The position numbers and the translations under genes are program-made. Positions 19,032 through 28,743 of a DNA stretch of 64,000 nt are shown piece by piece; the first letter of the stretch is position 1, and every line of letters begins with the position of its first letter. Where the stretch lies: positions 186,001 through 250,000 of the forward strand of contig JAPMLR010000001.1 of the NCBI GenBank assembly GCA_026410415.1. The letters are read 5' to 3'. Below the pieces are notes generated by a model that was given only the letters and a program-made list of their open reading frames with translations, was not told where the DNA came from and made no database searches. Origin of the DNA: Denitratimonas yunnanensis (SeqCode) (lineage in GTDB: Bacteria; Pseudomonadota; Gammaproteobacteria; Xanthomonadales; Xanthomonadaceae).

Positions 19032-19937
19032 TCATGGCGCGCTGCGGACCAGCCGCATCGAATGAGGGTTGCTCTTGTATGTTCCCCACATGGCTCTTCC
19101 GTACTGGAAATACACTGACCAGGCGGAGTCGCTGGACACCGCGGGTGAGCCTGTCCAGGTGATGTTCGGTGCAGGGTTGGTCGGATTGCCGAAGTCGCCG
19201 GGGGTGTTGGGGAAATGGGTGATGTCGATGGCCGGCCAGTGCCGACCGAAATGGATCAATCCGAACAGTTCGTTGAGTGTCGGCGTGCGCCAGTCGCTCG
19301 CGCCGCACAGGCTGGCGGCGTTGACTGCCGCGACGAAGCCGGCAGTGTCGCAGTAGTTGCCGGCGGGGTTGGCGTCCACGTCGTACTTGTCCAGGCACGT
19401 ACCCCTGTTCTCGCCGCCGGCGTTCTGGCCGTTGTTGCCGTTGGCGGTGCCGTCCGGGCGCGCCGCGCTGCTGTACCAGCTGTAGGTCCACTCGCGATCA
19501 TGCAGGTCCGGCGTGGCGCGGTAGGTCTTCACTTCCCAGATCAGCCCGGTGGTGTTGTCGCGGACGCAACTCCAGCGCGTGCCTGCGGCTTCGCTGCCGC
19601 TGTCGAAACCGTTGCCATCGCGCGCCCAGGGGTGATCCTGGATCGCCAGGGGCATGCCATTGGCGCCGATCTTGGTGAAGTCGAAGCCGGCATCGCCTGC
19701 GCCGCTCTTGATCAGCGCTCCGGCCAGCGCGGCAGCATCGCGACCAAAGCCGGCATCCTGACCCGGGAAATTCACAGGCTCGCCCCCGGGAGTGGACGTG
19801 GTGGCGTCGTAAAAGGTGGTCTGCCCGGTGTCGTTGATGCTGGTCGTCGGGGTGCCGGCGAGGGTCGGTGGAGCCAGGAACGCGAGCAGTACGGCAAGCG
19901 TGACGCGGCAAAGTGATCGGGCATGAATCCGTGACAT
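19032..19937 (-). CDS. Secreted DUF1566 (Lcl_C) protein, paralogue of its neighbour
   Basis: This 301-residue protein has a signal peptide at about 1-27 (VTLAVLLAFLAPPTLA) and a DUF1566 domain in the C-terminal two thirds. The family pattern repeats as TTGLIWEVKTY, DWRTPTLNELFGLI and SMRLVRSAP. Compared with the downstream copy it has a 100-residue N-terminal extension, and it lacks the terminal SDGFE. The order, strand and shared fold point to an old tandem duplication, and the two are probably one transcript. Paired cysteines (SCVRD, GTCLDKY, NYCDTAG, SLCGASDW) suggest disulfides outside the cytoplasm. Confidence 0.78.
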   Translation of the reverse strand: MSRIHARSLCRVTLAVLLAFLAPPTLAGTPTTSINDTGQTTFYDATTSTPGGEPVNFPGQDAGFGRDAAALAGALIKSGAGDAGFDFTKIGANGMPLAIQDHPWARDGNGFDSGSEAAGTRWSCVRDNTTGLIWEVKTYRATPDLHDREWTYSWYSSAARPDGTANGNNGQNAGGENRGTCLDKYDVDANPAGNYCDTAGFVAAVNAASLCGASDWRTPTLNELFGLIHFGRHWPAIDITHFPNTPGDFGNPTNPAPNITWTGSPAVSSDSAWSVYFQYGRAMWGTYKSNPHSMRLVRSAP

Positions 19938-20142
19938 GAGGTTGGCTCCAGATGCCCGATGGGCGGGCGCGGAATGAACAACGCAGTTTCGCCAGACTTC
20001 GTGCCATGTCGGTGCCAGTTGCCGCAGCACCCGTCTCCGCGCCATGCTAGCGCTGGCCCGACACGCACGGTCGGGCGCCTTGGTATTGGTCCGGGCGCCG
20101 CTTCTGTGCCGAAAGGATTTTTCGCGCACCGGCAACACACGC

Positions 20143-20781
20143 ATGCAACAACGACTCCAGCGGTTATGGCGCAGCAAGGACGAGCAATGGCAGTTCTTCC
20201 GCCAATGGCTGCGTCATCCGCTTTCCACGGCGGCCATTTCGCCTTCCGGCCCGCACCTGGCGCGCAGCATGGTGGCCGAGATCCAGATCGGTGCACGCCG
20301 TGTCATCGAGCTGGGTGCGGGCACCGGTGCAATGACCCGGGCGATCCTCGCGCAGGGGATCGAGCCCGACGATCTGCTCGCGCTCGAACTCAATCCCGAC
20401 CTGTGTCGATATCTGGAAGGCGCCTTCCCGCAGGTCAAGGTCATCTGTGCCGATGCGCGCGAGCTGGCGAAAGCGCTGGACGCCTGCGGCTACGCACAGG
20501 GCGGGCTGGCCGATGCCGTGGTGTCGAGTCTGGGCCTGCTCTCGATGCCGCGCACCTTGCAGCACGACATCCTGAAAGCGTCGTTCGATTGCCTGAATCC
20601 GGGCGGGCGCTTCATCCAGTTCACCTATGGACCGACCTGCCCGGTGCCACGCGACGTCCTCGATGCGCTGGATCTGCACGTGCTGCGTGGTCGTACCGTG
20701 CTGCGCAATGTGCCGCCGGCGACGGTGTTCGTGTTCAGCCGCAATCGTTCCCGCGCCATCGTGCCGCGCTCGATCCGGTAG
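20143..20781 (+). CDS. Phospholipid N-methyltransferase-like SAM enzyme
   Basis: This 212-residue class I methyltransferase has motif I VIELGAGTGAMTRAIL, a LLALELNPDL motif II, and an N-terminal segment HPLSTAAISPSGPHLAR. That last stretch is typical of the phosphatidylethanolamine/phospholipid N-methyltransferase group (PmtA-like) and related KsgA-fold proteins. No signal peptide or membrane helix is seen. The ATG at 20143 was chosen because the preceding in-frame sequence is arginine-rich intergenic DNA. It is isolated, between the DUF1566 pair and thrC. An rRNA methyltransferase role is possible but less likely. Confidence 0.65.
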   Translation: MQQRLQRLWRSKDEQWQFFRQWLRHPLSTAAISPSGPHLARSMVAEIQIGARRVIELGAGTGAMTRAILAQGIEPDDLLALELNPDLCRYLEGAFPQVKVICADARELAKALDACGYAQGGLADAVVSSLGLLSMPRTLQHDILKASFDCLNPGGRFIQFTYGPTCPVPRDVLDALDLHVLRGRTVLRNVPPATVFVFSRNRSRAIVPRSIR

Positions 20782-20820
20782 CGAGCCGCCCGTCGTCCGG
20801 TTGTTTGCAGGTGGGCGGTG

Positions 20821-22113
20821 TCAGCTCTGCTCCGGAGCCTGTTCGAGCATCGCCACCAGCGCGGCGTAATCGGCCGGGACCGGGTCGGCACGGGAGGGGC
20901 GCGACAACAGTTCGGCCAGAGCCGGCGGCGCTGCGATGTGTGCTCCGACGAGCGGCTCGACGATGCTCTCGAATTTGGCCGGATGCGCGGTGGCGGCAAC
21001 GGCCCAACTGCCATCCAGCGCGAGGCTGTCGAGTGCGAACACCGCGGTCGCGGTATGCGGGCAGATCGCGAACAGGTGGCGATCCCAGACATCCTGGATG
21101 GTGGCTTGGATGTCAGCATCGCTGACGCTGATGGCGCGGAAGGATTCACGCAGTTGATCGTCGTTCGGCACCAGCCAGCGCAGGCGCTCGAAATTGCTCG
21201 GTGCGCCCACGTCCATCGCATTGGCAAGCGTGGCGATGCTGGCGTGAGGCGCGTAGTCGCCGCCATCGAAGAACGCCGGCAGCACGGCATTGGCGTTGGT
21301 GGCGAGCAGCACCTCCCCGATCGGCAGGCCGATGTGGCGCGCCAGGATGCAAGCCAGCGCATTGCCGAGGTTACCGGTGGGGATGGCGAAGTTGAGCGTT
21401 TCTCCGTGGGCGCGGAAATGATCCAGCGCGGCCTTGGCGTAGTAGCTCATCTGCGGCAGGAGGCGGCCGAGGCTGATGCTGTTGGCCGAGCTGAGCGGCA
21501 CGCGGGCTTGCAGTTCGGCATCGTTGAGCGCGCGTTTCACCAGCGCCTGACAGTCGTCGAAACTGCCGGCCACGCGCAGCGCATGCACGTTGTCGCCGAA
21601 GGCGCCGAGCTGATGTGCCTGACGCGGCGATACGCGGCCATCGGGATACAGGATCACCACGCGCAGGTTGGGCACGCCGTGGAACGCGCCGCCGACGGCT
21701 GCGCCGGTATCGCCGGAGGTGGCCACGATGATCGTCAGTGGCTTTTCCGCACCGGCGCGCAGGCGTGTCAGGCAGGCGGCGAGAAAGCGCGCGCCGAAAT
21801 CCTTGAACGCGGCGGTGGGGCCGTGGAACAGCTCGAGCAGAAACGTGCCGTCGCCCAGGTCGCGCATCGGTGCGGGGAAGTCGAAGGCTTCGGCGCAGAT
21901 GGCGTCCAGCGCGGGTGCCAACACATCATCGGCGAAGAACGGACGCAGCAGCGTTGCGGCGATGTCGGGCAGGGAGGTTTTGCCGTCGAAATCCTCGAGC
22001 GAAAGCGTCGGCAGTTTTTCCGGCACGTACAGCCCGCCATCGGGTGCCAGACCTGCGGCGATGGCCTCGGAAAGCGTGGCGGCGGCTTGGCCACGGGTGG
22101 AGATAAAGCGCAT
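20821..22113 (-). CDS. thrC: Threonine synthase
   Basis: This 430-residue PLP enzyme converts O-phosphohomoserine to threonine. The PLP lysine is Lys104 in HGPTAAFKDFGARF. Other family motifs are the SGDTG phosphate loop and the NANAVLPAFF region. An N-terminal lid domain begins [10 protein letters not shown], usual for the long bacterial/fungal form of ThrC. The ATG overlaps the thrB stop (TGATG). It is third and last in thrABC. Confidence 0.96.
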   Translation of the reverse strand: MRFISTRGQAAATLSEAIAAGLAPDGGLYVPEKLPTLSLEDFDGKTSLPDIAATLLRPFFADDVLAPALDAICAEAFDFPAPMRDLGDGTFLLELFHGPTAAFKDFGARFLAACLTRLRAGAEKPLTIIVATSGDTGAAVGGAFHGVPNLRVVILYPDGRVSPRQAHQLGAFGDNVHALRVAGSFDDCQALVKRALNDAELQARVPLSSANSISLGRLLPQMSYYAKAALDHFRAHGETLNFAIPTGNLGNALACILARHIGLPIGEVLLATNANAVLPAFFDGGDYAPHASIATLANAMDVGAPSNFERLRWLVPNDDQLRESFRAISVSDADIQATIQDVWDRHLFAICPHTATAVFALDSLALDGSWAVAATAHPAKFESIVEPLVGAHIAAPPALAELLSRPSRADPVPADYAALVAMLEQAPEQS

Positions 22114-23087
22114 CACAGCACCTCCGCGCGCGGCCCTGCGACCGGCGATACATACGATTGACTGGAAAATCCCGCGGCGGCGAACGCTGCCTGCATCGGT
22201 GCGGCGGCAGCGTCGGCCTCGGGTTTGGTTGCGAACCATGCGAACACGCTCGGCCCGGCGCCGGAAATGCTCGCGCCGAAGGCGCCGGCAGCCAGCGCTG
22301 CCTGCTTCACCTGCGCGAAGCCGGGGATCAGCGGTGCGCGGCGTGGTTCCACCAATACATCGGAAAAACCCGCGCGCACCAGCGTCTCGTCGCCGCGCAT
22401 GCAGCCGATCAACACTTGCGCGAGATTGGCCGATTGGGAAACAAACTGGCCAAGCGCGTAGTCGCCGCGCAGCGCCTCGCGCGCACGACGGGTTTCCAGC
22501 ACCTGATCCGGGTGCACCAGCACGCAATGCCACGCAGCCGGAAGATCGATTTTCACCATGCGTTCGGCGGTGGTGAGCACCAGGCCGCCAAGCAGCATCG
22601 GCCCGACGTTGTCGCCATGGCGTGAGCCGCTCGCCACCGATTCCCCATCGAGTGCGAACGGATACAGCGCCTCACGCGACAGCGGTTCGTCCAGCAGCGC
22701 ATTCGCGGCGACCAGTGCGGCCACGCACGATGCCGCCGAGCCACCCATGCCGGAGCCGAGCGGAATGCCTTTTTCGATATCGAGTTCGAAACCGAACGGA
22801 AGATCGAGCGCCTTGCGCAACGCGATCAAGGCCTGACCGGCGGTATTGCGTTCGGCCTCCAGCGGCAGCGCCAGGTCCAGACCATGGATGGCCTTGATGC
22901 GTACCACAGGTTCGTCGATGCGTTGTGCCGTCACATGATCGCCCGCACCCGCCAACGTGTGGCCGAGGATGTCGAAACCGACGCAGGCGTTGCCGATGCT
23001 GGCGGGGGAGAAGGCGGTCGTTTTCTGCACGGGATCTGGGAGTCGGATAGGGAATCGGGAAAGGAGCGAGGATGGCAGGCGTTTCAT
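22113..23087 (-). CDS. thrB: Homoserine kinase (GHMP family)
   Basis: This GHMP kinase phosphorylates homoserine. Motif 1 is [14 protein letters not shown], the ATP loop is [14 protein letters not shown], and the C-terminal motif is [13 protein letters not shown]. The start is uncertain. The ATG at 23087 gives 324 residues with a 26-residue basic leader. A GTG at 23030 would start five residues before motif 1 (305 residues). An ATG at 23201 lies one base after the thrA stop and would give 362 residues. None has a good ribosome-binding site, and the conserved core is the same in all three. Confidence 0.92.
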   Translation of the reverse strand: MKRLPSSLLSRFPIRLPDPVQKTTAFSPASIGNACVGFDILGHTLAGAGDHVTAQRIDEPVVRIKAIHGLDLALPLEAERNTAGQALIALRKALDLPFGFELDIEKGIPLGSGMGGSAASCVAALVAANALLDEPLSREALYPFALDGESVASGSRHGDNVGPMLLGGLVLTTAERMVKIDLPAAWHCVLVHPDQVLETRRAREALRGDYALGQFVSQSANLAQVLIGCMRGDETLVRAGFSDVLVEPRRAPLIPGFAQVKQAALAAGAFGASISGAGPSVFAWFATKPEADAAAAPMQAAFAAAGFSSQSYVSPVAGPRAEVL

Positions 23088-23202
23088 GCCTGCGGGAAGC
23101 GAAGGTACAGGCCTGGACTCCAGCGCACGAGCCATGCCGGCGGTGGAGCGGATGGGCGAAGTCTCTTCCGCACTCCGGTCTGGATGCCGTGGTCCCGACA
23201 TT

Positions 23203-25704
23203 TCATACCCGTGCCCCGAGCGCCGCCGCCACGCGCAGCAGGTCGGAAAACACGCCGGCAGCGGTGACTTCCGGACCGGCGCCCGGACCCTGCACCACCA
23301 TCGCGTTGTCGCAATAGCGTCGTGTGGTGAATTGGACGATGTTGTCGGTGAGTTTCAGGTGGGCGAAGGCATGGCTTTCCGGCAGCGCCTGCAGGGCGAC
23401 GCGGGCCTGCCCCCGGCGATCCAGGCTGGCGACGTAGCGCAGTACCTGGCCGTTGATGCGGGCGGCCTCGAAACGCTGCTGCATGGCGGCATCGTGCATG
23501 TCGAGACGATCAAGGAATTCCTGCGGGGAGACGGACTCCAGCCCCGGCGGGATCAGCGACTCGACTTCGACATCGGTCAGGCTCAGGTCGCGTCCGGCTT
23601 CGCGCGCCAGAATCACCAGCTTGCGCGCCACATCGGTTCCGGACAGATCGTCGCGCGCGTCCGGTTCGGTGTAGCCCAGCGCATGCGCCTCGCGCACCAG
23701 CGCCGAAAATGGCTGGCTGCCATCGTACCTGTTGAACAGCCAAGCCAGCGTGCCGGAGAAGATCCCCTCGATGGAGTGCAGTTCATCGCCGGTGGAGATG
23801 AGGTCGCGCAGCGTCTGGATGACGGGCAAGCCCGCGCCGACGGTCGCCTCGTAGCGGAAGCGCGTGCCGCCGGTCCAGGCGGCGCGCTTGATCTGGCGGT
23901 AGCGTTCGATCGGGCCGGAGCCCGCCTGTTTGTTCGGGGTGATGACGTGGATGCCTGATTCGAGCCATTCGGCGTAGCGCTCGGCCACGGCCGGGTTGGC
24001 GCTGCAGTCGATGATGACCGCGTGCGGCAGGTGGGAGGCATGGACGTGTGCGGTGAACGCGTCCGGATCCGCCGCCGTGGCATCCGCCCAGCGCGCGCGC
24101 CAGTCCGGATCATGTTCCCCCAGCCACATCTTGCTGCTTGACGCGACAGCGCGCAGGCGCAGGTCGAGATTGGCTTCGCTCAACAGTCGTGGAGCAGTTC
24201 GCGCGATCTGGTCGAGCAGGGCGGCGCCCACCTTTCCCGGCCCGATCACGCCAACCGAAATGGTCTGCGGCGACAACCAGAATCCAGCGTGGGCGGCACG
24301 CAGCGCCTTGGTTTCGTCGGCGCTGGAAATCGCCACGGAGATGTTGCGTTCGGAAGCCCCCTGCGCGATGGCGCGCAGGTTCACCCGGGCGCGGGCGAGC
24401 GTGCTCAGGAAGCGCGCGGCCACACCGGGGCGCCCGGCCATGCCGTCACCGACGGCGGCCAGCACACTGATGCCGGTTTCCAAATGCACGCTCTGGATCT
24501 GTCCCTGCACCAGTTCCTGTGCGAAAGCGCGCTCCAAGGCGGCTTTGCCGGCCGCGGCTTGCGAGGCACGAACCACGCAGCAGATCGAGTGCTCGGAGGA
24601 GCCCTGCGAGATCATCACCACCGACACGCTGGCAGCGTGCAGCGTGGCGAACACGCGTTCGGCGGTGCCGGGAACGCCGATCATCCCGCTGCCTTCGACG
24701 TTCAACAGTGCGAGGTTGGAGGCGAGCGACAGGCCTTTGGCCGGCGACACGCCGTCTTCGTCGCCACATGCGTCGATACGGGTTCCCGGGTGCGACGGGT
24801 TGAAGCTGTTCCGAATCAGGATCGGAAGGTTGCGTGCTATCGCCGGCGCCATCGTCTGCGGGTGGATCACCTTCGCGCCGAAATACGCCAGCTCGCAGGC
24901 CTCGTCATAGGAAATGCGCGGCAGGAATACGGCATCCGGCACCACACGCGGATCGGCCGAGAGCACGCCATCCACATCGGTCCAGATGTGCAGTTCGGCG
25001 GCCTGGAAGAGGGCGGCGAAAATGGCGCCGGAAAAATCGCTGCCGTTGCGCCCGAGCGTGGTGGCCACGCCGTCGGCATCGCGTGCGACGAACCCGGTGA
25101 CGACGATGCGACGCTGCGGATGCAATTCGCGCCATCGGGCCAGGCGCGTGGCGCTGGTTTCCCAGTCCACCGCAATGCCGAGGTCGTTGCGCCCCACCAC
25201 GAGGACATCGCGTGCATCCAGCGACACCGCCTCGCTGCCGGCGGCACGCAATGTGTCGGCGAGAAGGCGTGCCGACCAGACTTCGCCCATGCCATGAACG
25301 CGTTCCTTCGCTGCTGCGCCGGATGGGCCAAGCAGGGCCAGGGCCGCGAGAATGGCGGACAGTTCGTGGAATTGCGCATCCAGCCAGGCGAGCGTGGGGA
25401 TTGCGTGTCCGCCGAGCAGTTCTTTCGCGGTGGCGCGATGCTTTTCGTGCAGTGCGGCAAGGTGGCCAGGCCAGTTGCCGTTGCCCGAGGCGGTGTCGGC
25501 CAATGCGATGAGATCGTCGGTGACGCCTTTCATCGCCGAGACTACGGTGACCTGGAGGGGATCGTCGCGTTCGGCGAGGATCGATGCCACATGACGGTAG
25601 CGGGCGGCATCGGCAACGCTGGAACCACCGAACTTGTGCGCGATGAGCCGTGTGGCGCTGGTTGCGGCGGTGACTTCGGAAAGAGCGATGGGGAGCGCGT
25701 TCAT
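23203..25704 (-). CDS. thrA: Bifunctional aspartokinase / homoserine dehydrogenase
   Basis: This 833-residue fusion catalyses the first and third steps of the threonine/methionine branch. The aspartokinase half begins KFGGSSVAD at 24-32, followed by two ACT regulatory domains at about 320-465. The homoserine dehydrogenase half starts with the NAD motif [10 protein letters not shown] and includes [18 protein letters not shown] and a KLVILAR segment. ThrA-type enzymes are usually feedback-inhibited by threonine through the ACT domains. The gene is preceded by a threonine-rich leader peptide and a hairpin, so transcription is probably attenuated by charged tRNA-Thr and tRNA-Ile. Confidence 0.96.
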   Translation of the reverse strand: MNALPIALSEVTAATSATRLIAHKFGGSSVADAARYRHVASILAERDDPLQVTVVSAMKGVTDDLIALADTASGNGNWPGHLAALHEKHRATAKELLGGHAIPTLAWLDAQFHELSAILAALALLGPSGAAAKERVHGMGEVWSARLLADTLRAAGSEAVSLDARDVLVVGRNDLGIAVDWETSATRLARWRELHPQRRIVVTGFVARDADGVATTLGRNGSDFSGAIFAALFQAAELHIWTDVDGVLSADPRVVPDAVFLPRISYDEACELAYFGAKVIHPQTMAPAIARNLPILIRNSFNPSHPGTRIDACGDEDGVSPAKGLSLASNLALLNVEGSGMIGVPGTAERVFATLHAASVSVVMISQGSSEHSICCVVRASQAAAGKAALERAFAQELVQGQIQSVHLETGISVLAAVGDGMAGRPGVAARFLSTLARARVNLRAIAQGASERNISVAISSADETKALRAAHAGFWLSPQTISVGVIGPGKVGAALLDQIARTAPRLLSEANLDLRLRAVASSSKMWLGEHDPDWRARWADATAADPDAFTAHVHASHLPHAVIIDCSANPAVAERYAEWLESGIHVITPNKQAGSGPIERYRQIKRAAWTGGTRFRYEATVGAGLPVIQTLRDLISTGDELHSIEGIFSGTLAWLFNRYDGSQPFSALVREAHALGYTEPDARDDLSGTDVARKLVILAREAGRDLSLTDVEVESLIPPGLESVSPQEFLDRLDMHDAAMQQRFEAARINGQVLRYVASLDRRGQARVALQALPESHAFAHLKLTDNIVQFTTRRYCDNAMVVQGPGAGPEVTAAGVFSDLLRVAAALGARV

Positions 25705-25761
25705 CGGAGCCTCGGTGGTGTGCTGGCCCGCTTTCGCTTTGGATGGGGTTGGCTACGCGCC

Positions 25762-25789
25762 GCTCCGCATCCTCGTCGAGGTGCGGAGC
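25762..25789 (-). promoter_or_regulatory. Attenuator hairpin between thrL and thrA
   Basis: On the minus strand GCTCCGCA (25789-25782) pairs with TGCGGAGC (25769-25762), with an inner CTC-GAG stem. The 5' arm overlaps CGCACCTC (25785-25778), which can pair instead over 8 bp (one G-U) with GGGGTGCG inside the leader (25826-25819). These mutually exclusive pairings are what attenuation requires. No U-tract follows, so termination may be Rho-assisted or may not be intrinsic. Confidence 0.6.
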
Positions 25790-25802
25790 CGGATTCGTAT
25801 CT

Positions 25803-25874
25803 TCAACACACGACCGGACGCACCCCGGATGGGATGGTCATGGTCGTAGTCGTGATTGTTGTGCGTAGCAACAT
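25803..25874 (-). CDS. thrL: thr operon leader peptide (ThrL-like), 23 aa
   Basis: A 23-codon frame opens 170 bases upstream of thrA and begins MLLRTTITTTTMTI. Seven of residues 5-13 are threonine or isoleucine in the pattern TTITTTT, closely resembling the E. coli ThrL run, and another Thr-Ile pair is at 13-14. The codons are mixed (ACA, ACG, ACT, ACC), so the run is not a simple DNA repeat. It ends at TGA 25805-25803, 13 bases before the attenuator hairpin. It is too short for standard ORF calling. No clear ribosome-binding site precedes the ATG, which is the weak point. Confidence 0.78.
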   Translation of the reverse strand: MLLRTTITTTTMTIPSGVRPVVC

Positions 25875-25959
25875 GATGGCAAGAAGAACTCGTCGGGGCG
25901 TGGATTGTCAAGGGGGCGGGTCGGGGCGCGGAGCGGAGGCGCGCGGGTCGGAGTTGGAC

Positions 25960-26682
25960 TCAGGCAGGGGGTGTGTCGAGGGTCTGCTCGACGGCGTACA
26001 CGAATGTCGCCAGTGACACCTCCGTCGTTGTTCGTTCCAGTTCGGCCACGGAACGGGCCAGCAACGTCGCGCCGCAGAACCCGCAGGCCGCGCGCAGCCG
26101 GTGCAGATCGTCGCGTGCGCGCGGCGACTGCGGAGCGGTCAGAATGCGGTCACGCTGGGTGGGCAGGTCGGCAAGCATCAACTTGCGCAAAGCTGCGAGT
26201 GCCACGGCATTGCCGGCGAGGGCAGTCAGCGCCGAGGCATCGTCCCAGACAGGCAGTTCCGCGTCGGCCGGTGCTGCTGTCACGTGTTGCGCCTGTGGCG
26301 GATCAATGTCCGAAGCAAGGCCGAGTGCAGCCAGGGCTTGCGCCAGTCGCTCCACGGCCAAAGGCTTGGTCTCCACCGAATCGAAGCCTTGCCGGCGCAG
26401 TTGCTGGTGCTGTTCCGGCGTGTGGTCGGCGGTGAGCGCGATGGCCGGTGTATCGGCGCTGGCGTGGCTGTCGAGGTTGCGGATCTGGCGCAAGATGGCG
26501 ATGCCGTCGGCACCGGGCAGGTTGAGATCCAGAAGCAGCACATCGAAGGCCTGCGCAATGGCTGCCTTCGCTGCGTCTTCACCAGTCTCGAACGCGGCGG
26601 CCTCCCAGCCCAGCAGGGAAAGCGCCTCGCACAGAAAGGCACGGTTGACCGGGTCATCCTCGGCGAGCAGGGCGCGCTTCAT
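25960..26682 (-). CDS. Response regulator with C-terminal Hpt-like domain (REC-Hpt)
   Basis: This 240-residue protein has a receiver domain at 1-118 with the acidic pair Asp9/Asp10, phosphoacceptor Asp52 (LLLDLNLPG) and Lys106 (ETKPL). A linker rich in alanine and proline leads to a helical Hpt-like domain with His194 in DLHRLRAACGFCGA, the usual xHxLKGxxxxxGA pattern with variations. There is no DNA-binding output, so it is probably a phosphorelay intermediate for a hybrid kinase elsewhere. It is divergent from the ydbH-like gene, with 33 bases between. Confidence 0.78.
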   Translation of the reverse strand: MKRALLAEDDPVNRAFLCEALSLLGWEAAAFETGEDAAKAAIAQAFDVLLLDLNLPGADGIAILRQIRNLDSHASADTPAIALTADHTPEQHQQLRRQGFDSVETKPLAVERLAQALAALGLASDIDPPQAQHVTAAPADAELPVWDDASALTALAGNAVALAALRKLMLADLPTQRDRILTAPQSPRARDDLHRLRAACGFCGATLLARSVAELERTTTEVSLATFVYAVEQTLDTPPA

Positions 26683-26704
26683 CGCAGTCCACGCGTGTTT
26701 GGCT

Positions 26705-26717
26705 ATGCTCGGAGCAT
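26705..26717. repeat. Perfect palindrome at the ydbH-like start
   Basis: ATGCTC-G-GAGCAT reads the same on both strands and covers the ATG of the rightward gene, in the 33-base divergent gap. It could be an operator or a small hairpin over the initiation region, or chance. Confidence 0.3.
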
Positions 26718-28743
26718 GAATCGATGTCGCCAGGCGTGCAAGTTCCTCTTCTGCGTGTTGATGCTGACGGGCATCACGCCGTCGGGAGCTCGCACATGGG
26801 TACTGGATGTGGATCGACTGGCCACGCCGGTGGCGCGTCTTGATGGGTTTGCGGTGACGCTGCATTGGCCGGAAGGTGCCGAGGCCGGTGCGCTGAGCCT
26901 GAAGGCGACGTCGCTGGATGCCGGCGAGCTGGGTTACCGCTGGCGTGATCTGGTCTGGCGTTGCGAGTTGCGTCGGCCTGCATCCGGAGCGTGGCAGTGC
27001 GCGGGAGGGATACGGGCGCGGGGTGCGTCGGGAATGGCGTTGTCGGCACGCCTCGATAGCGCCGGGTTGACGGTTGAGGCGAGTGAAGGGCAGGGGCGAA
27101 TCGCACTCAGGCAGTCGCGCGAATCCGGCGCGCCGACACGGGTGGAACTGGCACGACTGCCCGCCACATGGCTGGCTCCACTGCTGGCACAGGCTTGGCA
27201 GGATGGCAGACCCACGGGGGGCAGCATCGACGCGGATTGGCGCATCGAACAATCCGACGCCGGCATCGGCCTGGGTGGCCCGGTATCACTCAACGGCATC
27301 GGGCTGGATTCGCGCGATGGCAGCATCGCCGCCGAGGGAGTAACGGCAACGGGCCGGATCCAGGGACAATTGACGGACACCGCCACTTCGCTCGAACTGG
27401 ATTTCACGCTTGCCGGTGGCGAATTCCTGTTGGGTCCGCTCTATGCGCAGTTGCCCTCGACGCCAGTGCAGATCGGTGCCCGGCTCACCAGCGGCAGTGC
27501 CGGGCAGTGGCATGTCGATGCGTTGCGCTGGCGGGATCCCGGCGTGTTCGACGTCGAGGGGCAGGCCGTCATCGACACGCATGCGTCCCAGTTCCTGCGC
27601 GATGCCGATCTACAGTTTTCCGTCGCAGCGCTGGGAGCCGCGCATGCACGCTATTTCGACAGCGTTGCCGCCAGCATCGGCCTTGCCGATCTCGGGACAG
27701 GCGGTAATGTGCGAGGCGGATTGAGCGTGCGTGCAGGCACATGGCAATCGCTTGATCTGGGGCTGGATTCGGTGCGTGTGGCCGATGGATCGGGGCGCTT
27801 CGGCATCGAAGGGCTGTCTGGTGCGTTGCGCCTGCGTCGCGGCGAAACGGGCGCTGACAGCGAGCTTTCCTGGCACAGCGCCCATGTCCATGGCCTGACG
27901 CTGGGAGCGGCCAGCTTGCCGTTGCGCAGTGACCGGACAGGTGTGTCGCTGCGTGCGCCTGTCACTGTGCCGATGCTCGGTGGCACAGTGCGTCTTGCCG
28001 CCCTGCACTATGCACTGCAGCAGGAAGGGGCATGGTTGGAGATGGCGCTTTCACTCGAAGCGGTGAATCTGGGGGAGCTCACAGGATCACTCGGCTGGCC
28101 CGCGTTCGAAGGCACGATATCCGGCGAGCTCCCCGGCGTGCGATATGCCGGAAATCGGCTGGATTTCGACGGTGGATTGTCGGCCCGTGTGTTTGATGGC
28201 CAGGTCCGCGTGTCGCAACTCTCGATGGAGCGTCCATTCGGCACTGCACCGATGCTGGCAGCCAGCGTCGAGTTTTCCGGTCTCGATTTGCAGCCATTGA
28301 CCAGCGCGTTCGGCTTCGGCGAGATCACCGGCAGGCTGGACGGCCATGTGCGTGGCTTGCGGTTGCTCGATTGGGAGCCGGTTGCCTTCGATGCCGCGTT
28401 TCACACGGTGAAGCGATCCGGTGAGCGCCAGCGCATCAGCCAGCGCGCCGTGAGGGAATTGACCGAGGTGGGTGGCGGAGGAATCGCCGCCGGTTTGCAG
28501 GCGCAGATGCTCAAGGCATTCTCCAGCTTCGGGTACGACCGCATCGGGCTATCCTGCGTGCTGGCCAACAATGTCTGCACGATGGGCGGCGTGGCCCCGG
28601 CGGACAACGGCGGCTACCTCATCGTGGACGGTTCCGGCCTGCCGCGCGTCAATGTCATCGGTCATCAGGCGCGTGTCGACTGGCCAGTGCTGGTGGCCAG
28701 GCTCAAGGCCGCCACCGAGGGTCAGATGCCGGTGTTCGATTGA
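26716..28743 (+). CDS. ydbH: YdbH-like AsmA-family intermembrane lipid-transport protein
   Basis: This 675-residue protein has an N-terminal membrane anchor or signal (FLFCVLMLTGI) and a long repetitive beta-rich body of the kind that forms a hydrophobic groove. Its C-terminus matches the DUF/YdbH signature: SQRAVRELTEVGGGG, then FSSFGYDRIGLSCVLANNVC and VNVIGHQARVDWP. E. coli YdbH is longer (about 880 residues), and with TamB and YhdP carries phospholipids to the outer membrane. The gene is followed by a lipoprotein gene matching its known partners. The start at 26716 gives a short positive N-region before the hydrophobic segment. Confidence 0.8.
   Translation: MNRCRQACKFLFCVLMLTGITPSGARTWVLDVDRLATPVARLDGFAVTLHWPEGAEAGALSLKATSLDAGELGYRWRDLVWRCELRRPASGAWQCAGGIRARGASGMALSARLDSAGLTVEASEGQGRIALRQSRESGAPTRVELARLPATWLAPLLAQAWQDGRPTGGSIDADWRIEQSDAGIGLGGPVSLNGIGLDSRDGSIAAEGVTATGRIQGQLTDTATSLELDFTLAGGEFLLGPLYAQLPSTPVQIGARLTSGSAGQWHVDALRWRDPGVFDVEGQAVIDTHASQFLRDADLQFSVAALGAAHARYFDSVAASIGLADLGTGGNVRGGLSVRAGTWQSLDLGLDSVRVADGSGRFGIEGLSGALRLRRGETGADSELSWHSAHVHGLTLGAASLPLRSDRTGVSLRAPVTVPMLGGTVRLAALHYALQQEGAWLEMALSLEAVNLGELTGSLGWPAFEGTISGELPGVRYAGNRLDFDGGLSARVFDGQVRVSQLSMERPFGTAPMLAASVEFSGLDLQPLTSAFGFGEITGRLDGHVRGLRLLDWEPVAFDAAFHTVKRSGERQRISQRAVRELTEVGGGGIAAGLQAQMLKAFSSFGYDRIGLSCVLANNVCTMGGVAPADNGGYLIVDGSGLPRVNVIGHQARVDWPVLVARLKAATEGQMPVFD

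Noticed and set aside
25888..25911. TTGACA at 25911-25906 as the thrL promoter
   Set aside because: The -35 is perfect, but no acceptable -10 lies at 16-18 bases, and the start would fall almost on the leader ATG. It was not listed as a promoter.
24289..26016. 575-codon open frame opposite thrA and its leader region
   Set aside because: A shadow frame. It crosses the thr leader and the REC-Hpt stop, and its composition is that of reverse-strand high-GC DNA.
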